The position numbers and the translations under genes were made by a program. From Bacillus sp. REN16 (GTDB lineage Bacteria; Bacillota; Bacilli; Bacillales; Bacillaceae_L), in the NCBI RefSeq assembly GCF_020731355.1, contig NZ_JAJFZK010000009.1, positions 96,032-160,031 of the forward strand: 64,000 nucleotides of DNA, written 5' to 3'. Below the pieces are notes generated by a model. It did no database searches, was not told the DNA's origin, and saw only the letters and a program-made list of their open reading frames with translations. Positions 1 to 9,172 of the stretch are shown here, one piece after another (within the stretch, counting starts at the first letter, position 1; every line of letters starts with the position of its first letter).

Positions 1-123
1 GTAACGACATTATTTATTATAAAAACAGAGTTTCTTGTTGTCAAGAGCATCTGTAATTATATGTTTTGTGTCTGTCCGTTTTTCGCGGCGACTTTTATAA
101 TTTATCACACGAATGAACAAGAG
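1..123. other. Intergenic sequence at the window start
   Basis: AT-rich; no ORF, hairpin or RNA gene that I can support. The neighbouring gene on the left is outside the window. Confidence 0.5.
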
Positions 124-585
124 TCAATATTTTTTTACTTCTACTAATTTTCCCGCGCATTTACCACATACATACCGATCTGTATCAATCTTTCTTTTTC
201 TAACATAACCTAACCCACAGCTTTTACACGTATACAAATATTGTTTTGATGTTTTTCTTCTTTTAATGGATTCTAATGGTTTACAAAATCGTGGAGCGTC
301 TACTTCTTTCAAGAGATTCCGAAAGTCACGGTCTCGATGCTGGTAGCCCTTCCCTTCAATGTGCAAATGATAATGACAAAGTTCATGTTTGATGATGCCC
401 ACTAACTCATCAATTCCACGTTCCTGATAATATTTAGGGTTTAATTCGATATTGTGAGATTTCAGCAAGTACCTTCCACCGGTTGTTTGCAATCGATTAT
501 TGAAGGATGCTTGATGGAGAAATGGTTTTCCAAAGAACTTAAGGGAAACTTCCTCGACAATTTTTTGCAGCTCAAATTGTTCCAT
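124..585 (-). CDS. SprT-like zinc metalloprotease-fold protein (YdcK type)
   Basis: A 153-residue SprT-family protein. The zinc-binding HELCHYHLH motif lies mid-protein. A C-terminal zinc ribbon is visible as CKSC and CGKC pairs flanking a basic stretch. The family resembles the Spartan/SprT metalloprotease fold; the Bacillus member YdcK has no firmly assigned substrate. I place the start at the ATG ending at 585 because GGAAAGGAAG precedes it at good spacing; an in-frame ATG 18 bases upstream lacks a comparable site. The gene is divergent from cmpA, as in B. subtilis, which supports the orthology. The family call is firm; the cellular role is unknown. Confidence 0.88.
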   Translation of the reverse strand: MEQFELQKIVEEVSLKFFGKPFLHQASFNNRLQTTGGRYLLKSHNIELNPKYYQERGIDELVGIIKHELCHYHLHIEGKGYQHRDRDFRNLLKEVDAPRFCKPLESIKRRKTSKQYLYTCKSCGLGYVRKRKIDTDRYVCGKCAGKLVEVKKY

Positions 586-734
586 TTTTTTCTTCCTTTC
601 CATCCTTTTCGAACAGGACGTACTGTGTTTGCATAGACTATATATACTCAAACGTATAGTTTGGTAGCTTTATCATTATAGTATCATTTTTTTGATTTTC
701 CTGAGGATAAAAGTTGATAGAGGAGGTTTAGGTT

Positions 735-848
735 ATGCCTACTTGGCTTCAAAATCAAATGAAACGTGCCTATTATGAAAAAAATCGATACCAAATTAAA
801 TTATTGAATCAATGCTGGTATTTTTATAGAAAAAAACACTGCTCATAA
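735..848 (+). CDS. cmpA: CmpA, small sporulation cortex-assembly checkpoint protein
   Basis: A 37-residue ORF preceded by AGGAGG eight bases before the ATG. The C-terminal stretch YQIKLLNQCWYFYRKKHCS matches, from memory, the end of B. subtilis CmpA, and the position next to ydcK is the same. In B. subtilis CmpA acts in the mother cell in a quality-control pathway that directs mis-assembled coat protein SpoIVA to ClpXP, linking coat assembly to cortex formation. The last codons form one arm of a terminator hairpin shared with tex. The gene marks the host as a spore former. Confidence 0.9.
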   Translation: MPTWLQNQMKRAYYEKNRYQIKLLNQCWYFYRKKHCS

Positions 849-862
849 AAGCAGTGTTTTTA
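832..862. terminator. Bidirectional terminator between cmpA and tex
   Basis: Inverted repeat AAAAACACTGCT / AGCAGTGTTTTT with a short loop and an A/T tract on both sides. It can terminate cmpA (plus) and tex (minus). Its left arm is inside the cmpA coding end. Confidence 0.8.
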
Positions 863-867
863 CATTC

Positions 868-3045
868 TTAATTTTGTGGCGGCAGCATTGTTAATGCAAC
901 TCTGCCCTTTTTCACATCGACATCATCGATCCAGACGGTCACAACGTCGCCGACTGAAACAACGTCAAGTGGGTGTTTGACAAAGTTTTTACTCAGTTTA
1001 GAGATATGGACTAAGCCATCCTGCTTAACTCCGATATCAACAAATGCTCCGAAGTCTACAACGTTTCGGACAGTCCCTTCAAGTTCCATTCCTTTTGCAA
1101 GATCTTCAAGTTTAAGGATATCCTTTTTAAGGATTGGTTTTGCTAGTTCATCACGAGGGTCACGTTCTGGGCTGACTAAAGCTTCTGTAATATCGTGAAT
1201 GGTGATTTCACCAATCCCTAATTCAGCAGCTACCTCTTCTGGGACAATGGAAGACATAGCTTCTTTTAATCTTTCTGTTCCTAGATCACTACTTGTTAGA
1301 CTAAATTTTGCGAGTAGCTTTTTAACCTCTTTATAGTTTTCTGGGTGAATCCCTGTACGGTCCAATGGCTCGTCTCCATCAATGACACGGAGGAAACCGA
1401 TACACTGCTCGTATGTTTTTGCGCCTAGACGCGGGATGTCCTTCAATTCACTTCTATCCTGGAATTTCCCTTGCTCCTCACGTTTTTTTACAATATTATT
1501 AGCAACTGTCTTTGAAAGGCCAGCTACATATTGCAGCAAGGATGGGGATGCTGTATTCACATTCACACCAACCTTGTTCACGACTGTTTCAACGACAAAG
1601 GTAAGCTGTTCATTTAGCTTTTTCTGGGATACGTCATGCTGGTATTGACCAACCCCTACTGACTTCGGATCAATTTTCACAAGTTCAGCAAGAGGATCCT
1701 GGAGTCTTCTAGCAATCGAAACAGCACTTCTTTCTTCTACTTGGAAATCAGGGAATTCTTCACGTGCAATATCAGAAGCTGAGTATACACTTGCTCCCGC
1801 TTCATTGACAATAATATAGAAGATTTCTTGATTTACTTCTTTCAGAATATCTGCAACAAATTGCTCAGTCTCTCTTGAAGCCGTTCCATTACCGATTGCC
1901 ACCATTTCAACCTTATATTCTTGTAAAACGGATTTGATCTTCTTAACCGCTTCATCCTTTTTATTCACCGGTGGATGCGGGTAAATTACACCTATATTTA
2001 GGACCTTTCCTGTTTCGTCGACTACCGCAAGCTTACAACCAGTTCGGTAAGCCGGGTCCACTCCCAGAACAATTTTCCCTTTAAGTGGCGGCTGTAAAAG
2101 TAAATTCCGAAGATTTTCCGAAAAAATATGAATCGCTCTATCTTCCGCTTTCTCTGTCAGCTCTTTACGAATTTCCCTTTCAATTGAAGGCTGAATGAGT
2201 CGTTTATAACCATCTTCAATTGTTTCAATGATATAAGGGGTTACCGGCGAATTTTCTTTTTTGACAATTTTTCGATTTAAAAAGGTCAAAATTCGGTCTA
2301 GAGGCGGTTCAATTGACACTCGAAGGATCTCCTCTTTTTCCCCGCGGTTCATAGCCAGGACGCGGTGTGGAACGACCTTGTGAATCGGCTCCTTGTATTC
2401 ATAGTACATTTCGTAGACATTCTTTTCGTCTTTTTCTTCGTCTTTTACGGCTGTTTCAATTGTTCCTAGTTTGAAGGTTTCGTTACGAATCCATTGACGA
2501 AAAGCAGCATCATCTGAAATCCATTCGGCGATAATGTCCTTTGCACCAAGAATCGCATCTTCCGCACTCAGAACTTCCTTTTCCTCTGAAATGAATTGTA
2601 TTGCATATTGGCCAACATCCACATTCATCGGGAATGTATATAACCATTCCGCCAATGGCTCGAGCCCTTTTTCCTTTGCAACGGTCGCTTTTGTACGTCG
2701 CTTTTGTTTGTATGGTCTATATAGATCCTCGATTTGCTGAAGCTTGGATGACTTCATGATGTCTGCTTGAAGTTCATCAGTCAGCTTTCCTTGTTCGGAA
2801 ATGAGACGGATGACCTCTTCTTTACGCGACTCAAGGTTTTGCAAATAAGTCCATTTTTCCTGAACATCCTTTATTTGCACTTCGTCTAAAGACCCTGTCA
2901 TTTCCTTACGGTAACGCGCAATAAATGGGACCGTATTTCCTTCGTCTAAGAGGTTGATTACACTGTTCACTTGCTTAGTAGTTATTCCGATTTCTTTGGC
3001 GATGGTTTTCACCATCATGTCATTTGTTTGCAATGTCTGTGTCAA
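868..3045 (-). CDS. tex: Tex family RNA-binding transcription accessory protein
   Basis: 725 residues, the usual Tex length. Recognisable in order: the N-terminal helical Tex region, a YqgF/RNase H-like domain starting near residue 325 (ILGVDPAYRTGCKLAVVD in similar form), tandem helix-hairpin-helix segments around 490-560, and a C-terminal S1 RNA-binding domain (about 645-720). Tex binds nucleic acid and affects transcription and ribosome homeostasis; the biochemical details are family knowledge. The start is TTG at 3045 with TAGGAGG nine bases upstream. It corresponds to B. subtilis YdcI and keeps its place beside cmpA. Confidence 0.95.
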   Translation of the reverse strand: MTQTLQTNDMMVKTIAKEIGITTKQVNSVINLLDEGNTVPFIARYRKEMTGSLDEVQIKDVQEKWTYLQNLESRKEEVIRLISEQGKLTDELQADIMKSSKLQQIEDLYRPYKQKRRTKATVAKEKGLEPLAEWLYTFPMNVDVGQYAIQFISEEKEVLSAEDAILGAKDIIAEWISDDAAFRQWIRNETFKLGTIETAVKDEEKDEKNVYEMYYEYKEPIHKVVPHRVLAMNRGEKEEILRVSIEPPLDRILTFLNRKIVKKENSPVTPYIIETIEDGYKRLIQPSIEREIRKELTEKAEDRAIHIFSENLRNLLLQPPLKGKIVLGVDPAYRTGCKLAVVDETGKVLNIGVIYPHPPVNKKDEAVKKIKSVLQEYKVEMVAIGNGTASRETEQFVADILKEVNQEIFYIIVNEAGASVYSASDIAREEFPDFQVEERSAVSIARRLQDPLAELVKIDPKSVGVGQYQHDVSQKKLNEQLTFVVETVVNKVGVNVNTASPSLLQYVAGLSKTVANNIVKKREEQGKFQDRSELKDIPRLGAKTYEQCIGFLRVIDGDEPLDRTGIHPENYKEVKKLLAKFSLTSSDLGTERLKEAMSSIVPEEVAAELGIGEITIHDITEALVSPERDPRDELAKPILKKDILKLEDLAKGMELEGTVRNVVDFGAFVDIGVKQDGLVHISKLSKNFVKHPLDVVSVGDVVTVWIDDVDVKKGRVALTMLPPQN

Positions 3046-3099
3046 AACTGTTTCCTCCTACTTTCACTTCTAACCCTTATCTATTTTACCAAAATTACT

Positions 3100-3855
3100 T
3101 CATCCAAGTACGGCTTGTCGAAGCTTTTTAATCGCATTTCGCTGGATGCGGGAAACATGCATCTGTGAAACGCCGACGATTTTTCCAGTTTCTCGTTGGC
3201 TTTTCTCTTTTATATAAGTATAGTAAAGAATTCTTCTTTCAGATGTGGTCAGTACATGAAGGGCATTCTTTACATCTAGTTTTTTTAGCGCTTTTTCGTA
3301 GCCTTTTTCCTTTTTACCTACGGATTCCATGATCGTTCTTCCTTCTGAATCCGGATCTATCGGCATATCGATTGACTGTGTACGATAAGCTTGTCCAAGT
3401 TCCATTGCTTCTAAAACTTCCTTCACATCTACATGAAGATGATTTGCGATTTCATGTACCTCTGGCTTTCTTTGCAAAATGGTTGTAAGCTCTTCTTCAG
3501 CCTTCATGATCTTTGTTCCAAGCTCCTTAGCTCTTCTAGGTACATGTACACTCCACGTTTTATCACGTAAAAAATGTTTGATTTCACCAATGATAGTTGG
3601 AATTGCGAATGTATGAAAGCTCTTTCCAAGTGTTTCGTCAAATCTTCGAATCGCACCTAAAAGTCCGATTCTTCCAACTTGTACGATATCCTCGTGAAAT
3701 GCTCTCCCTCTAGAGTACTTCCAGGCAATTGACTGGATTATTTTTTCATACCTCTCAACGATTTCCCTTTCCGTTTGTTTTGAGCCAGTTTTTTGGAAGT
3801 TCTGTACCAGCCTTTCTACTTCCTCATGTTTCGGATTTGTAGATTGCTTTCTCAT
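3100..3855 (-). CDS. sigB: General stress sigma factor SigB-like
   Basis: A 251-residue sigma-70 group 3 factor. Region 2 carries FHEDIVQVGRIGLLGAI, followed by the hallmark FLRDKTWSVHVPRR segment; region 4 ends with a helix-turn-helix containing GVSQMHVSRIQR. These are SigB-type sequences. A GGTGG site lies five bases before the ATG. It sits downstream of ndoA, as sigB does in B. subtilis, but rsbR, rsbS, rsbT, rsbU, rsbV, rsbW and rsbX are all absent between ndoA and tex. The terminator after ndoA and a separate promoter suggest independent transcription. How the protein is held inactive cannot be told here. Confidence 0.87.
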   Translation of the reverse strand: MRKQSTNPKHEEVERLVQNFQKTGSKQTEREIVERYEKIIQSIAWKYSRGRAFHEDIVQVGRIGLLGAIRRFDETLGKSFHTFAIPTIIGEIKHFLRDKTWSVHVPRRAKELGTKIMKAEEELTTILQRKPEVHEIANHLHVDVKEVLEAMELGQAYRTQSIDMPIDPDSEGRTIMESVGKKEKGYEKALKKLDVKNALHVLTTSERRILYYTYIKEKSQRETGKIVGVSQMHVSRIQRNAIKKLRQAVLG

Positions 3856-3987
3856 TTTTCCACCGCTCTCTTTTTATTTTGTCACGAAAGGTTGTTCAGG
3901 ATAATAATCCCTTCTTATGTACTTCGATAGAAAAGCTTTGATCCCCTTCACATTCGGATATTTGTTACACAAGTAAAATGGTTTTGT

Positions 3988-4015
3988 AATATAACATACG
4001 TCTAAATGGTTACAA
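3988..4015 (-). promoter_or_regulatory. Probable SigA-type promoter of sigB
   Basis: On the minus strand TTGTAA is followed after 16 bases by TATATT, about 130 bases before the sigB start. The -35 box overlaps the U-tract of the ndoA terminator. No convincing SigB-type promoter (GTTT...GGGTAT) is seen, so autoregulation is not supported by sequence. Confidence 0.5.
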
Positions 4016-4046
4016 AATAAAAGAAGCTACCACGGGGTAACTTCTC
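4014..4046 (-). terminator. Terminator of the ndoAI-ndoA operon
   Basis: Minus-strand hairpin GAAGTTACC / GGTAGCTTC (one G-T pair) with a CCGT loop followed by TTTTATTTT. It separates ndoA from sigB transcription. Confidence 0.75.
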
Positions 4047-4073
4047 AAAGACGTATCAAATATAAATAATGAA

Positions 4074-4424
4074 TTAAAAATCGATGAGTCCTAAACTAAT
4101 TTGTAAGGCATCATCCACTCTGTCCATCATCTCTTCATCGAGATGTGTTATCTTATCGGTTAGACGCTGCTTATCGATTGTACGGATTTGTTCTAACAGG
4201 ATAACTGAATCGCGCTCAAATCCATAACGCTCCGCATCAATTTCAACATGTGTCGGAAGCTTTGCTTTTTGAATTTGGGCAGTTATAGCTGCGACAATGA
4301 CCGTGGGACTAAACCGATTCCCGATATCGTTTTGAATGACAAGAACAGGACGAACGCCTCCTTGCTCTGAGCCAACAACTGGGGAGAGGTCTGCAAAATA
4401 AACGTCGCCACGTTTTACAATCAA
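4074..4424 (-). CDS. ndoA: EndoA (MazF-type) mRNA endoribonuclease toxin
   Basis: 116 residues, the usual length of Bacillus EndoA. The MazF/PemK hallmark [18 protein letters not shown] and the RPVLVIQND segment are intact. EndoA cleaves mRNA and is neutralised by the antitoxin encoded immediately upstream; the family member in B. subtilis cuts at UACAU. The ATG is four bases after the antitoxin stop, with the site inside the upstream gene, consistent with translational coupling. No truncation is seen, so the toxin should be active. Confidence 0.95.
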   Translation of the reverse strand: MIVKRGDVYFADLSPVVGSEQGGVRPVLVIQNDIGNRFSPTVIVAAITAQIQKAKLPTHVEIDAERYGFERDSVILLEQIRTIDKQRLTDKITHLDEEMMDRVDDALQISLGLIDF

Positions 4425-4428
4425 ATGA

Positions 4429-4710
4429 TTACCCCCCGCTAACTAAGCGTTCTACGGTGTGGTCAGCCTCTGATTCAGCCAAAAAAGCCTCCGATGCAAT
4501 AGTAAGGTTAATTTTCGCCATTTCCATGTAACCGCGTCTCATTGATTCTGTAATCTGACGCTTCTTTCTTTCACGCAGATACATTTTTGTCGCCTGATAA
4601 ATAAGTTCATTTCGGTTACCGTTTTCTTGTTTCACTAGGCCATCCAACTCACTTATTAGGTTTTGTGGTAATCGTACTAGAATTTCTGTTGTTGCGCTGG
4701 ATTCAGACAC
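4429..4710 (-). CDS. ndoAI: EndoAI antitoxin, ribbon-helix-helix
   Basis: 93 residues from the GTG start, the same length as B. subtilis EndoAI. The N-terminal half reads as a ribbon-helix-helix DNA-binding domain; the C-terminal half contains [12 protein letters not shown] and ends [10 protein letters not shown]-like, which in the family wraps the toxin. GTG at 4710 is preferred because GGTGGAGG lies nine bases upstream; the in-frame ATG at 4716 would leave only three bases. It forms a two-gene operon with ndoA and sits downstream of alr, as in B. subtilis. Confidence 0.93.
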   Translation of the reverse strand: MSESSATTEILVRLPQNLISELDGLVKQENGNRNELIYQATKMYLRERKKRQITESMRRGYMEMAKINLTIASEAFLAESEADHTVERLVSGG

Positions 4711-4937
4711 AAACATACACCTCCACCAACTTGCCACCATATTCTATTCCAATCTTAATAATACCATTATTGTGATTGGATGCAAAGCTTAATCCAATAA
4801 TTCTTACTTATTATCGGCATTTAGAAATGGTTTTTATGCACATGTTTTACAATGTTACCAAAATCTACATTCCATTACATGCATAAAAAAAAGAATGTAC
4901 CAAATTCGTACAACCAATGTACTAATTTACCTACTAA

Positions 4938-5066
4938 TCAAATACGCCTCGGCGTATTTGCGCCCAGATTTTTTCGAGCAAGCTCGAAAAACTTCCTTTG
5001 AAAATCTGTGGCATCCGCCGGAGGCTTTAACTTTATTCGGCAGGTGACTCTGCTGAATAAAGTTAA
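4938..5066 (+). repeat. Three-hairpin dispersed repeat, copy A
   Basis: First of five copies of one element. Hairpin 1 is CAAATACGCC / GGCGTATTTG with a two-base loop. Hairpin 2 has an outer stem GCCCAGATTTT / AAAATCTG-T-GGC and inner arms TTCGAGC / GCTCGAA. The constant block ATCCGCCGGAGGC follows. Hairpin 3 is TTAACTTTATTC / GAATAAAGTTAA plus extra pairs. The alr stop codon (5063-5065) lies in the outer arm of hairpin 3. I see no open reading frame belonging to the element and no clear target-site duplication. Confidence 0.88.
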
Positions 5067-6223
5067 TGTCTTAATAACGGATTTCTCACTTCAATTATTC
5101 TCTTATTTCTTAAAAAAATACGCGGAACGCGAAAACTTATTGTACAAGTGATCTCGTAATTGATTGTTTCAAGGGTCTTTGCAACGTCATCAACACTAAT
5201 GAATTTATCGTTTTGCCTTCCAATTAAAGTGACTTTATTTCCAACCGGAATTTTCTTTGGAAGTCGGACCATAAATTGGTCCATACAAATACGGCCAATG
5301 ATTTGACAGAGTTCACCCTCAACTAAGACATGAGTATTTTGTAATTTTCGTACCCACCCATCCGCATAACCGACCGGAACTGTTCCAACCCACATATCTT
5401 CATCAGCTGTAAAAGTTGCCCCATAGCTTACCTTTTCGCCTTTTGCAATTTGTTTCACATGGACGAGTTTGCTATGGAAAGAAAATGCTTGTTGAAGTCC
5501 GTATGGGAGCTGGTCTTCAATTTCTAGAGAAGGGGTCATCCCATACATTCCGATGCCAAGTCTTACTACATTAAATACTTTCTCTGGAAAACGGTAACCA
5601 GTTGCACTATTTCCGCAATGGATCATTTTCGGTTTGTTCGGTATCCACTCAAGCATTTGCGTGAATTTCTGATACTGCTGGACAAAATAGGAGGTATCCG
5701 TTTCATCCGCTGTTGCAAAATGAGTGAAAACTCCTTCAAGTTTAACTTGTGGATGTTGCTCAATTGTCTGAAGGACTGCTTGTATTTCATCTTTTTCTCT
5801 TACACCAAGACGTCCCATCCCTGTATCAAGCTTTAAGTGAAGGGATAGAGGGGCACTGCCATGATAGTTTTTAATTACCTCTTCTAGCCATTCTTGACTG
5901 TAGATGGTGAGCGATAGATCGTGTTCTGCTGCAATCATGACATCAGTTGGACGTGAGGCCCCAAGAACGAGTATTGGTGCATCAATTCCTCCATGACGCA
6001 AGGAAATACCTTCGTCGATAAAAGCAACAGCAAGATAGGTTGCACCCGCTTCAAGTGCTGTTTTTGCTACCTCAGCGTCCCCATGACCATATGCATTTGC
6101 CTTCACGACTGCCATAATATCTACTTGTTCTGGTAAAAAGCTTTTCATATTTTTTACGTTTTCAAAAATGCAATCCAAATCAACTTCAACCCACGTATCG
6201 CGATAAAAATGGGTAGAATCCAT
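5063..6223 (-). CDS. alr: Alanine racemase
   Basis: 386 residues, fold-type III PLP enzyme that converts L-alanine to D-alanine for peptidoglycan. The PLP-lysine motif AVVKANAYGHG is near residue 40, and the second catalytic region (YGATFTAD) is present near residue 265. The start is the ATG at 6223 with AAGAAGGTG seven bases upstream; an ORF extension further upstream is discarded. murF and ddl, the later D-Ala pathway steps, are encoded 10-12 kb away in the same window. The stop codon coincides with the edge of repeat copy A. Confidence 0.95.
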   Translation of the reverse strand: MDSTHFYRDTWVEVDLDCIFENVKNMKSFLPEQVDIMAVVKANAYGHGDAEVAKTALEAGATYLAVAFIDEGISLRHGGIDAPILVLGASRPTDVMIAAEHDLSLTIYSQEWLEEVIKNYHGSAPLSLHLKLDTGMGRLGVREKDEIQAVLQTIEQHPQVKLEGVFTHFATADETDTSYFVQQYQKFTQMLEWIPNKPKMIHCGNSATGYRFPEKVFNVVRLGIGMYGMTPSLEIEDQLPYGLQQAFSFHSKLVHVKQIAKGEKVSYGATFTADEDMWVGTVPVGYADGWVRKLQNTHVLVEGELCQIIGRICMDQFMVRLPKKIPVGNKVTLIGRQNDKFISVDDVAKTLETINYEITCTISFRVPRIFLRNKRIIEVRNPLLRH

Positions 6224-6260
6224 GAGTATACACCTTCTTAGATTAATTGCTACTATCAAT

Positions 6261-6396
6261 TCAAATGCGCCATAGCGTATTTGCGCCCAGATTTTTTCGA
6301 GCCAGAGCTCGAAAAATTACCTTTTAAAATCTGTGGCATCCGCCGGAGGCATTAATATAAAATAGTTGGGTTTAAACCCGACTATTTTATATTAAT
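6261..6396 (+). repeat. Three-hairpin dispersed repeat, copy B
   Basis: Same hairpins 1 and 2 as copy A. Hairpin 3 has a different sequence, ATTAATATAAAATAGT / ACTATTTTATATTAAT, closed around GGGTTTAAACCC, so the pairing is conserved while the bases are not. It lies 38 bases upstream of the alr start and downstream of the inhA terminator. Confidence 0.88.
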
Positions 6397-6503
6397 TCGA
6401 TTATTTATTTTCATTGTGTCCTTGTCAATGGAGTTTTTTTATTATACCCATCTTAACATATGACGGAAAAAAGAAAATATGTTGAAGAAAAATTGAATGT
6501 ACA

Positions 6504-6540
6504 ACAAAGACCCCTTTGGGTGGTCAAAGGGGTCTTACAA
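6504..6540 (-). terminator. Terminator of the InhA-type protease gene
   Basis: Hairpin AAGACCCCTTTG / CAAAGGGGTCTT with a six-base loop, followed on the minus strand by a T-rich run. Confidence 0.85.
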
Positions 6541-6545
6541 ATTGA

Positions 6546-8927
6546 TTATTTAAAAATCAATACCTTACCTACAGTTCCATCAGCACTTTGTCCAACAACC
6601 CGGAACTTTAGGCCGTATTTAGGAATATTACGTCCCGCATCCACATGTCCCGCATTTGTGTAATCTGTACTGTCATCAAATAATGGTGTGCGTTGTGTGA
6701 AATTATCTTTCATTGTAAATTGACCCGGGTAGTTTAAGAACATTTTCTCTGATTTATCTAAGCTAAATGCTGCATCATGGATTTGATAACGAGACGATGC
6801 AACAGCCTTATCGCTCCAGTACAGTGTATGCTGGTCAGCATCGACTACACCGAGGAATCCGTCTCCTGGGTGCATTCCAGTCCAGTTGTTGTCGTAGCTT
6901 TCATCGACATACCAGACCACTAAGCCTGGATCAAAGGACATTAAGCTTGCACCACGACGGATGTTCTTTAAGCCTTCATCGACACCATTATGAGATCTCC
7001 ACTCTAATAAATAGTAGTGGTTTGTTGTATATTTACCATCATGTTTTTCAAAACCGTCTAGTGTAAACAATGGGTCATCTTCAGCTCCATCAGAGAACAC
7101 TTCATTTCCGTCTGCTGTTACCTTTACATTATCTGCAAAGAAGCCATCTAGGTTTGTCGCCCAGTCTGTCATTGAACGGAATTGAAGTTGAATTTCCTGA
7201 CCCTTGTATGCACTTAAGTCAATCGTTTCATGAACCCAGCCATCACTCGAACCGGTGTATCCAGGCAGGTTTTCTTTAATTGCTGGATAGCCGTCTGGGT
7301 CAAGAGTATCTGATGTTCTGTCGCTTGAAAGTGATGTCCAAGTTTCACCACTATCAGTTGATACTTGAACCATTGCATAATCCCAATCCTGTTCGATATT
7401 ATACCATGCATCGAAGTCAAGAGATGCATTTGTCTTTCCTGTTAAATCAATTGTAGCAAACATTTTATGGTCTGCTTCATCACCTTTCCCACCATAGTAC
7501 TCATAAGAGCCTTCAGCAGGAGTATTTAATACATTTAGCTTATCGGGCAAATCAATACGTACCGCATCATTGTTTGTACCTTTTGTGACCGCCTCATCAA
7601 GAAGTACTTCAGTACCCTGTTTTGTAATATCATCGGAATGTAGAGTCGTTCCACTTAACCAGTTCCCACCATGCCATGCTTGAAGCTGTTCCTTAGCATA
7701 TGCACTCATTCCTGGTGGTTCTGTTCCTGGAATATCTCCAGCCCAGCTTCCACTTGCCATTACAGACCAGTAAGCAACAGCCTCACCGGAACCAGTATAC
7801 TGAGTATCATACTCATCCGGAAGACCTAAGTCATGACCAAATTCATGTGCAAACACACCTGCTGCTCCATCCTCAGGCTCAATTGTGTAATCGTAAGCAC
7901 CTAATAGTCCGCCAAAACGATCACTGTTAGACTTCCCACCTGGAACTGCGGTTAATTGACCGAGATTCCAACGGTGTGACCAAATCGCATCTCCACCAAG
8001 TGATCCACCACCTGCTTCTTCACCTACGCCTGCATGGATAACCATAAGATGGTCAATGATTCCATCCGGCTCATTGTATACACCATCTTCATCATAATCA
8101 TCTCGATCCCAAACATCGTATTCACTTAAGTCTACATTTGGATCTTGTCCAGCCTTTGTTAGTGCTTCATATACTAACTCGCGCGGACGAGCATCACTGC
8201 CATCTGGAGTAGGATAATTTCCTCCATAATAAGCAGCTGGATGGTCCGCCGTATACCAACCCGCTACAGTTCCATCAACTGTATAACTTCCACCTGATTG
8301 TTGTTCATAGTATTGTTTCATGGATACTAAATTTTCTCCGTTTGGCCCTTTATATCCGTTTTTACCAAAAATCATGTCTTGGAAATGATCATGGGTATAA
8401 TCTTCATACCACATATCCGTTTCTTCTTTTGTAATCGAGCTTTTTTCATAGTCAGGGAAGTCAATTGCGAGAACTAGAACCTTATCATGACGCACGTCGC
8501 CGTCATAGCCCTCTTCTTTGACTGGATCCACTGTATTTTTCTTAGCTTGTCCAAGCTTGTTCCCTTTTCCATTTTTTAAACCGTTGTCATTTACTTTATT
8601 TGCAGATTTTAGATTTGCATCAAGCCCTTTTGGCAGCTTGTCCTTTGTTTTGCCAGAGTTTGCTGCTTTTGCTTGCAGGTATTTTTTCAACACCTTATCA
8701 GCTTCTGCGGGGGAAGCATTTTTTGCGATTTTTCCGTTTTTCTTGAGCATTTCAATGAGTTTTTCGTCGTTTGCGATTCCTAAATCGACGGGTGAACCTT
8801 GTGAAGCTAGTTTTGAGGATACATCTGATGTGTTAGCGTTTGATGAAATGGCTGGACCTGCTAATAGTCCAACGCTTAATGATAAAGCAAGTGCTGTGGA
8901 ATAAATCTTTCGTTTCTTCAATTTCAT
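6546..8927 (-). CDS. Immune inhibitor A-type secreted metalloprotease (peptidase M6)
   Basis: 793 residues, close to the length of Bacillus InhA. An N-terminal signal peptide (basic KLKKRK, then a hydrophobic segment ending near AISSNA) is followed by a propeptide, the M6 catalytic domain with HEFGHDLGLPDE near residue 362, and a C-terminal region with MAM/concanavalin-like repeats. InhA enzymes are secreted zinc proteases that degrade host antimicrobial peptides and matrix proteins. ATG at 8927 lies close behind AGGAGG; a TTG two codons on is also possible. It lies between alr and ydcC, which are adjacent in B. subtilis, so it is probably an insertion. Confidence 0.92.
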   Translation of the reverse strand: MKLKKRKIYSTALALSLSVGLLAGPAISSNANTSDVSSKLASQGSPVDLGIANDEKLIEMLKKNGKIAKNASPAEADKVLKKYLQAKAANSGKTKDKLPKGLDANLKSANKVNDNGLKNGKGNKLGQAKKNTVDPVKEEGYDGDVRHDKVLVLAIDFPDYEKSSITKEETDMWYEDYTHDHFQDMIFGKNGYKGPNGENLVSMKQYYEQQSGGSYTVDGTVAGWYTADHPAAYYGGNYPTPDGSDARPRELVYEALTKAGQDPNVDLSEYDVWDRDDYDEDGVYNEPDGIIDHLMVIHAGVGEEAGGGSLGGDAIWSHRWNLGQLTAVPGGKSNSDRFGGLLGAYDYTIEPEDGAAGVFAHEFGHDLGLPDEYDTQYTGSGEAVAYWSVMASGSWAGDIPGTEPPGMSAYAKEQLQAWHGGNWLSGTTLHSDDITKQGTEVLLDEAVTKGTNNDAVRIDLPDKLNVLNTPAEGSYEYYGGKGDEADHKMFATIDLTGKTNASLDFDAWYNIEQDWDYAMVQVSTDSGETWTSLSSDRTSDTLDPDGYPAIKENLPGYTGSSDGWVHETIDLSAYKGQEIQLQFRSMTDWATNLDGFFADNVKVTADGNEVFSDGAEDDPLFTLDGFEKHDGKYTTNHYYLLEWRSHNGVDEGLKNIRRGASLMSFDPGLVVWYVDESYDNNWTGMHPGDGFLGVVDADQHTLYWSDKAVASSRYQIHDAAFSLDKSEKMFLNYPGQFTMKDNFTQRTPLFDDSTDYTNAGHVDAGRNIPKYGLKFRVVGQSADGTVGKVLIFK

Positions 8928-9172
8928 ACCCCTCCTAATCATTCTTCTTTTCACCGTGGTTTTTGTCTGATAATTCCCCTGTATTCCATCTCCTTTCAAC
9001 TTATTTAGACAAGCTGGCTTAAATAATGTACCAAAAAATTTCTCCAAAATTTGTTGAAATTCAATATCTAGAACATTTTTCGTTCGTTAAATTCTACTTT
9101 CTCACAACTACATCCGACAACATCCTTCGGTTTATGAAATAAATAGTTAAAGAATCTGTCGAGATTTTGAAC

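Noticed and set aside
3856-3985. SigB-dependent promoter upstream of sigB
   Set aside because: GGGATT and GGGGAT are present but no GTTT-type -35 lies at 12-15 bases; a SigA-type promoter explains the region better.
6767-7930. Plus-strand ORFs opposite the InhA gene
   Set aside because: His-, Leu- and Ser-rich shadows of the real minus-strand gene, with no initiation signals.
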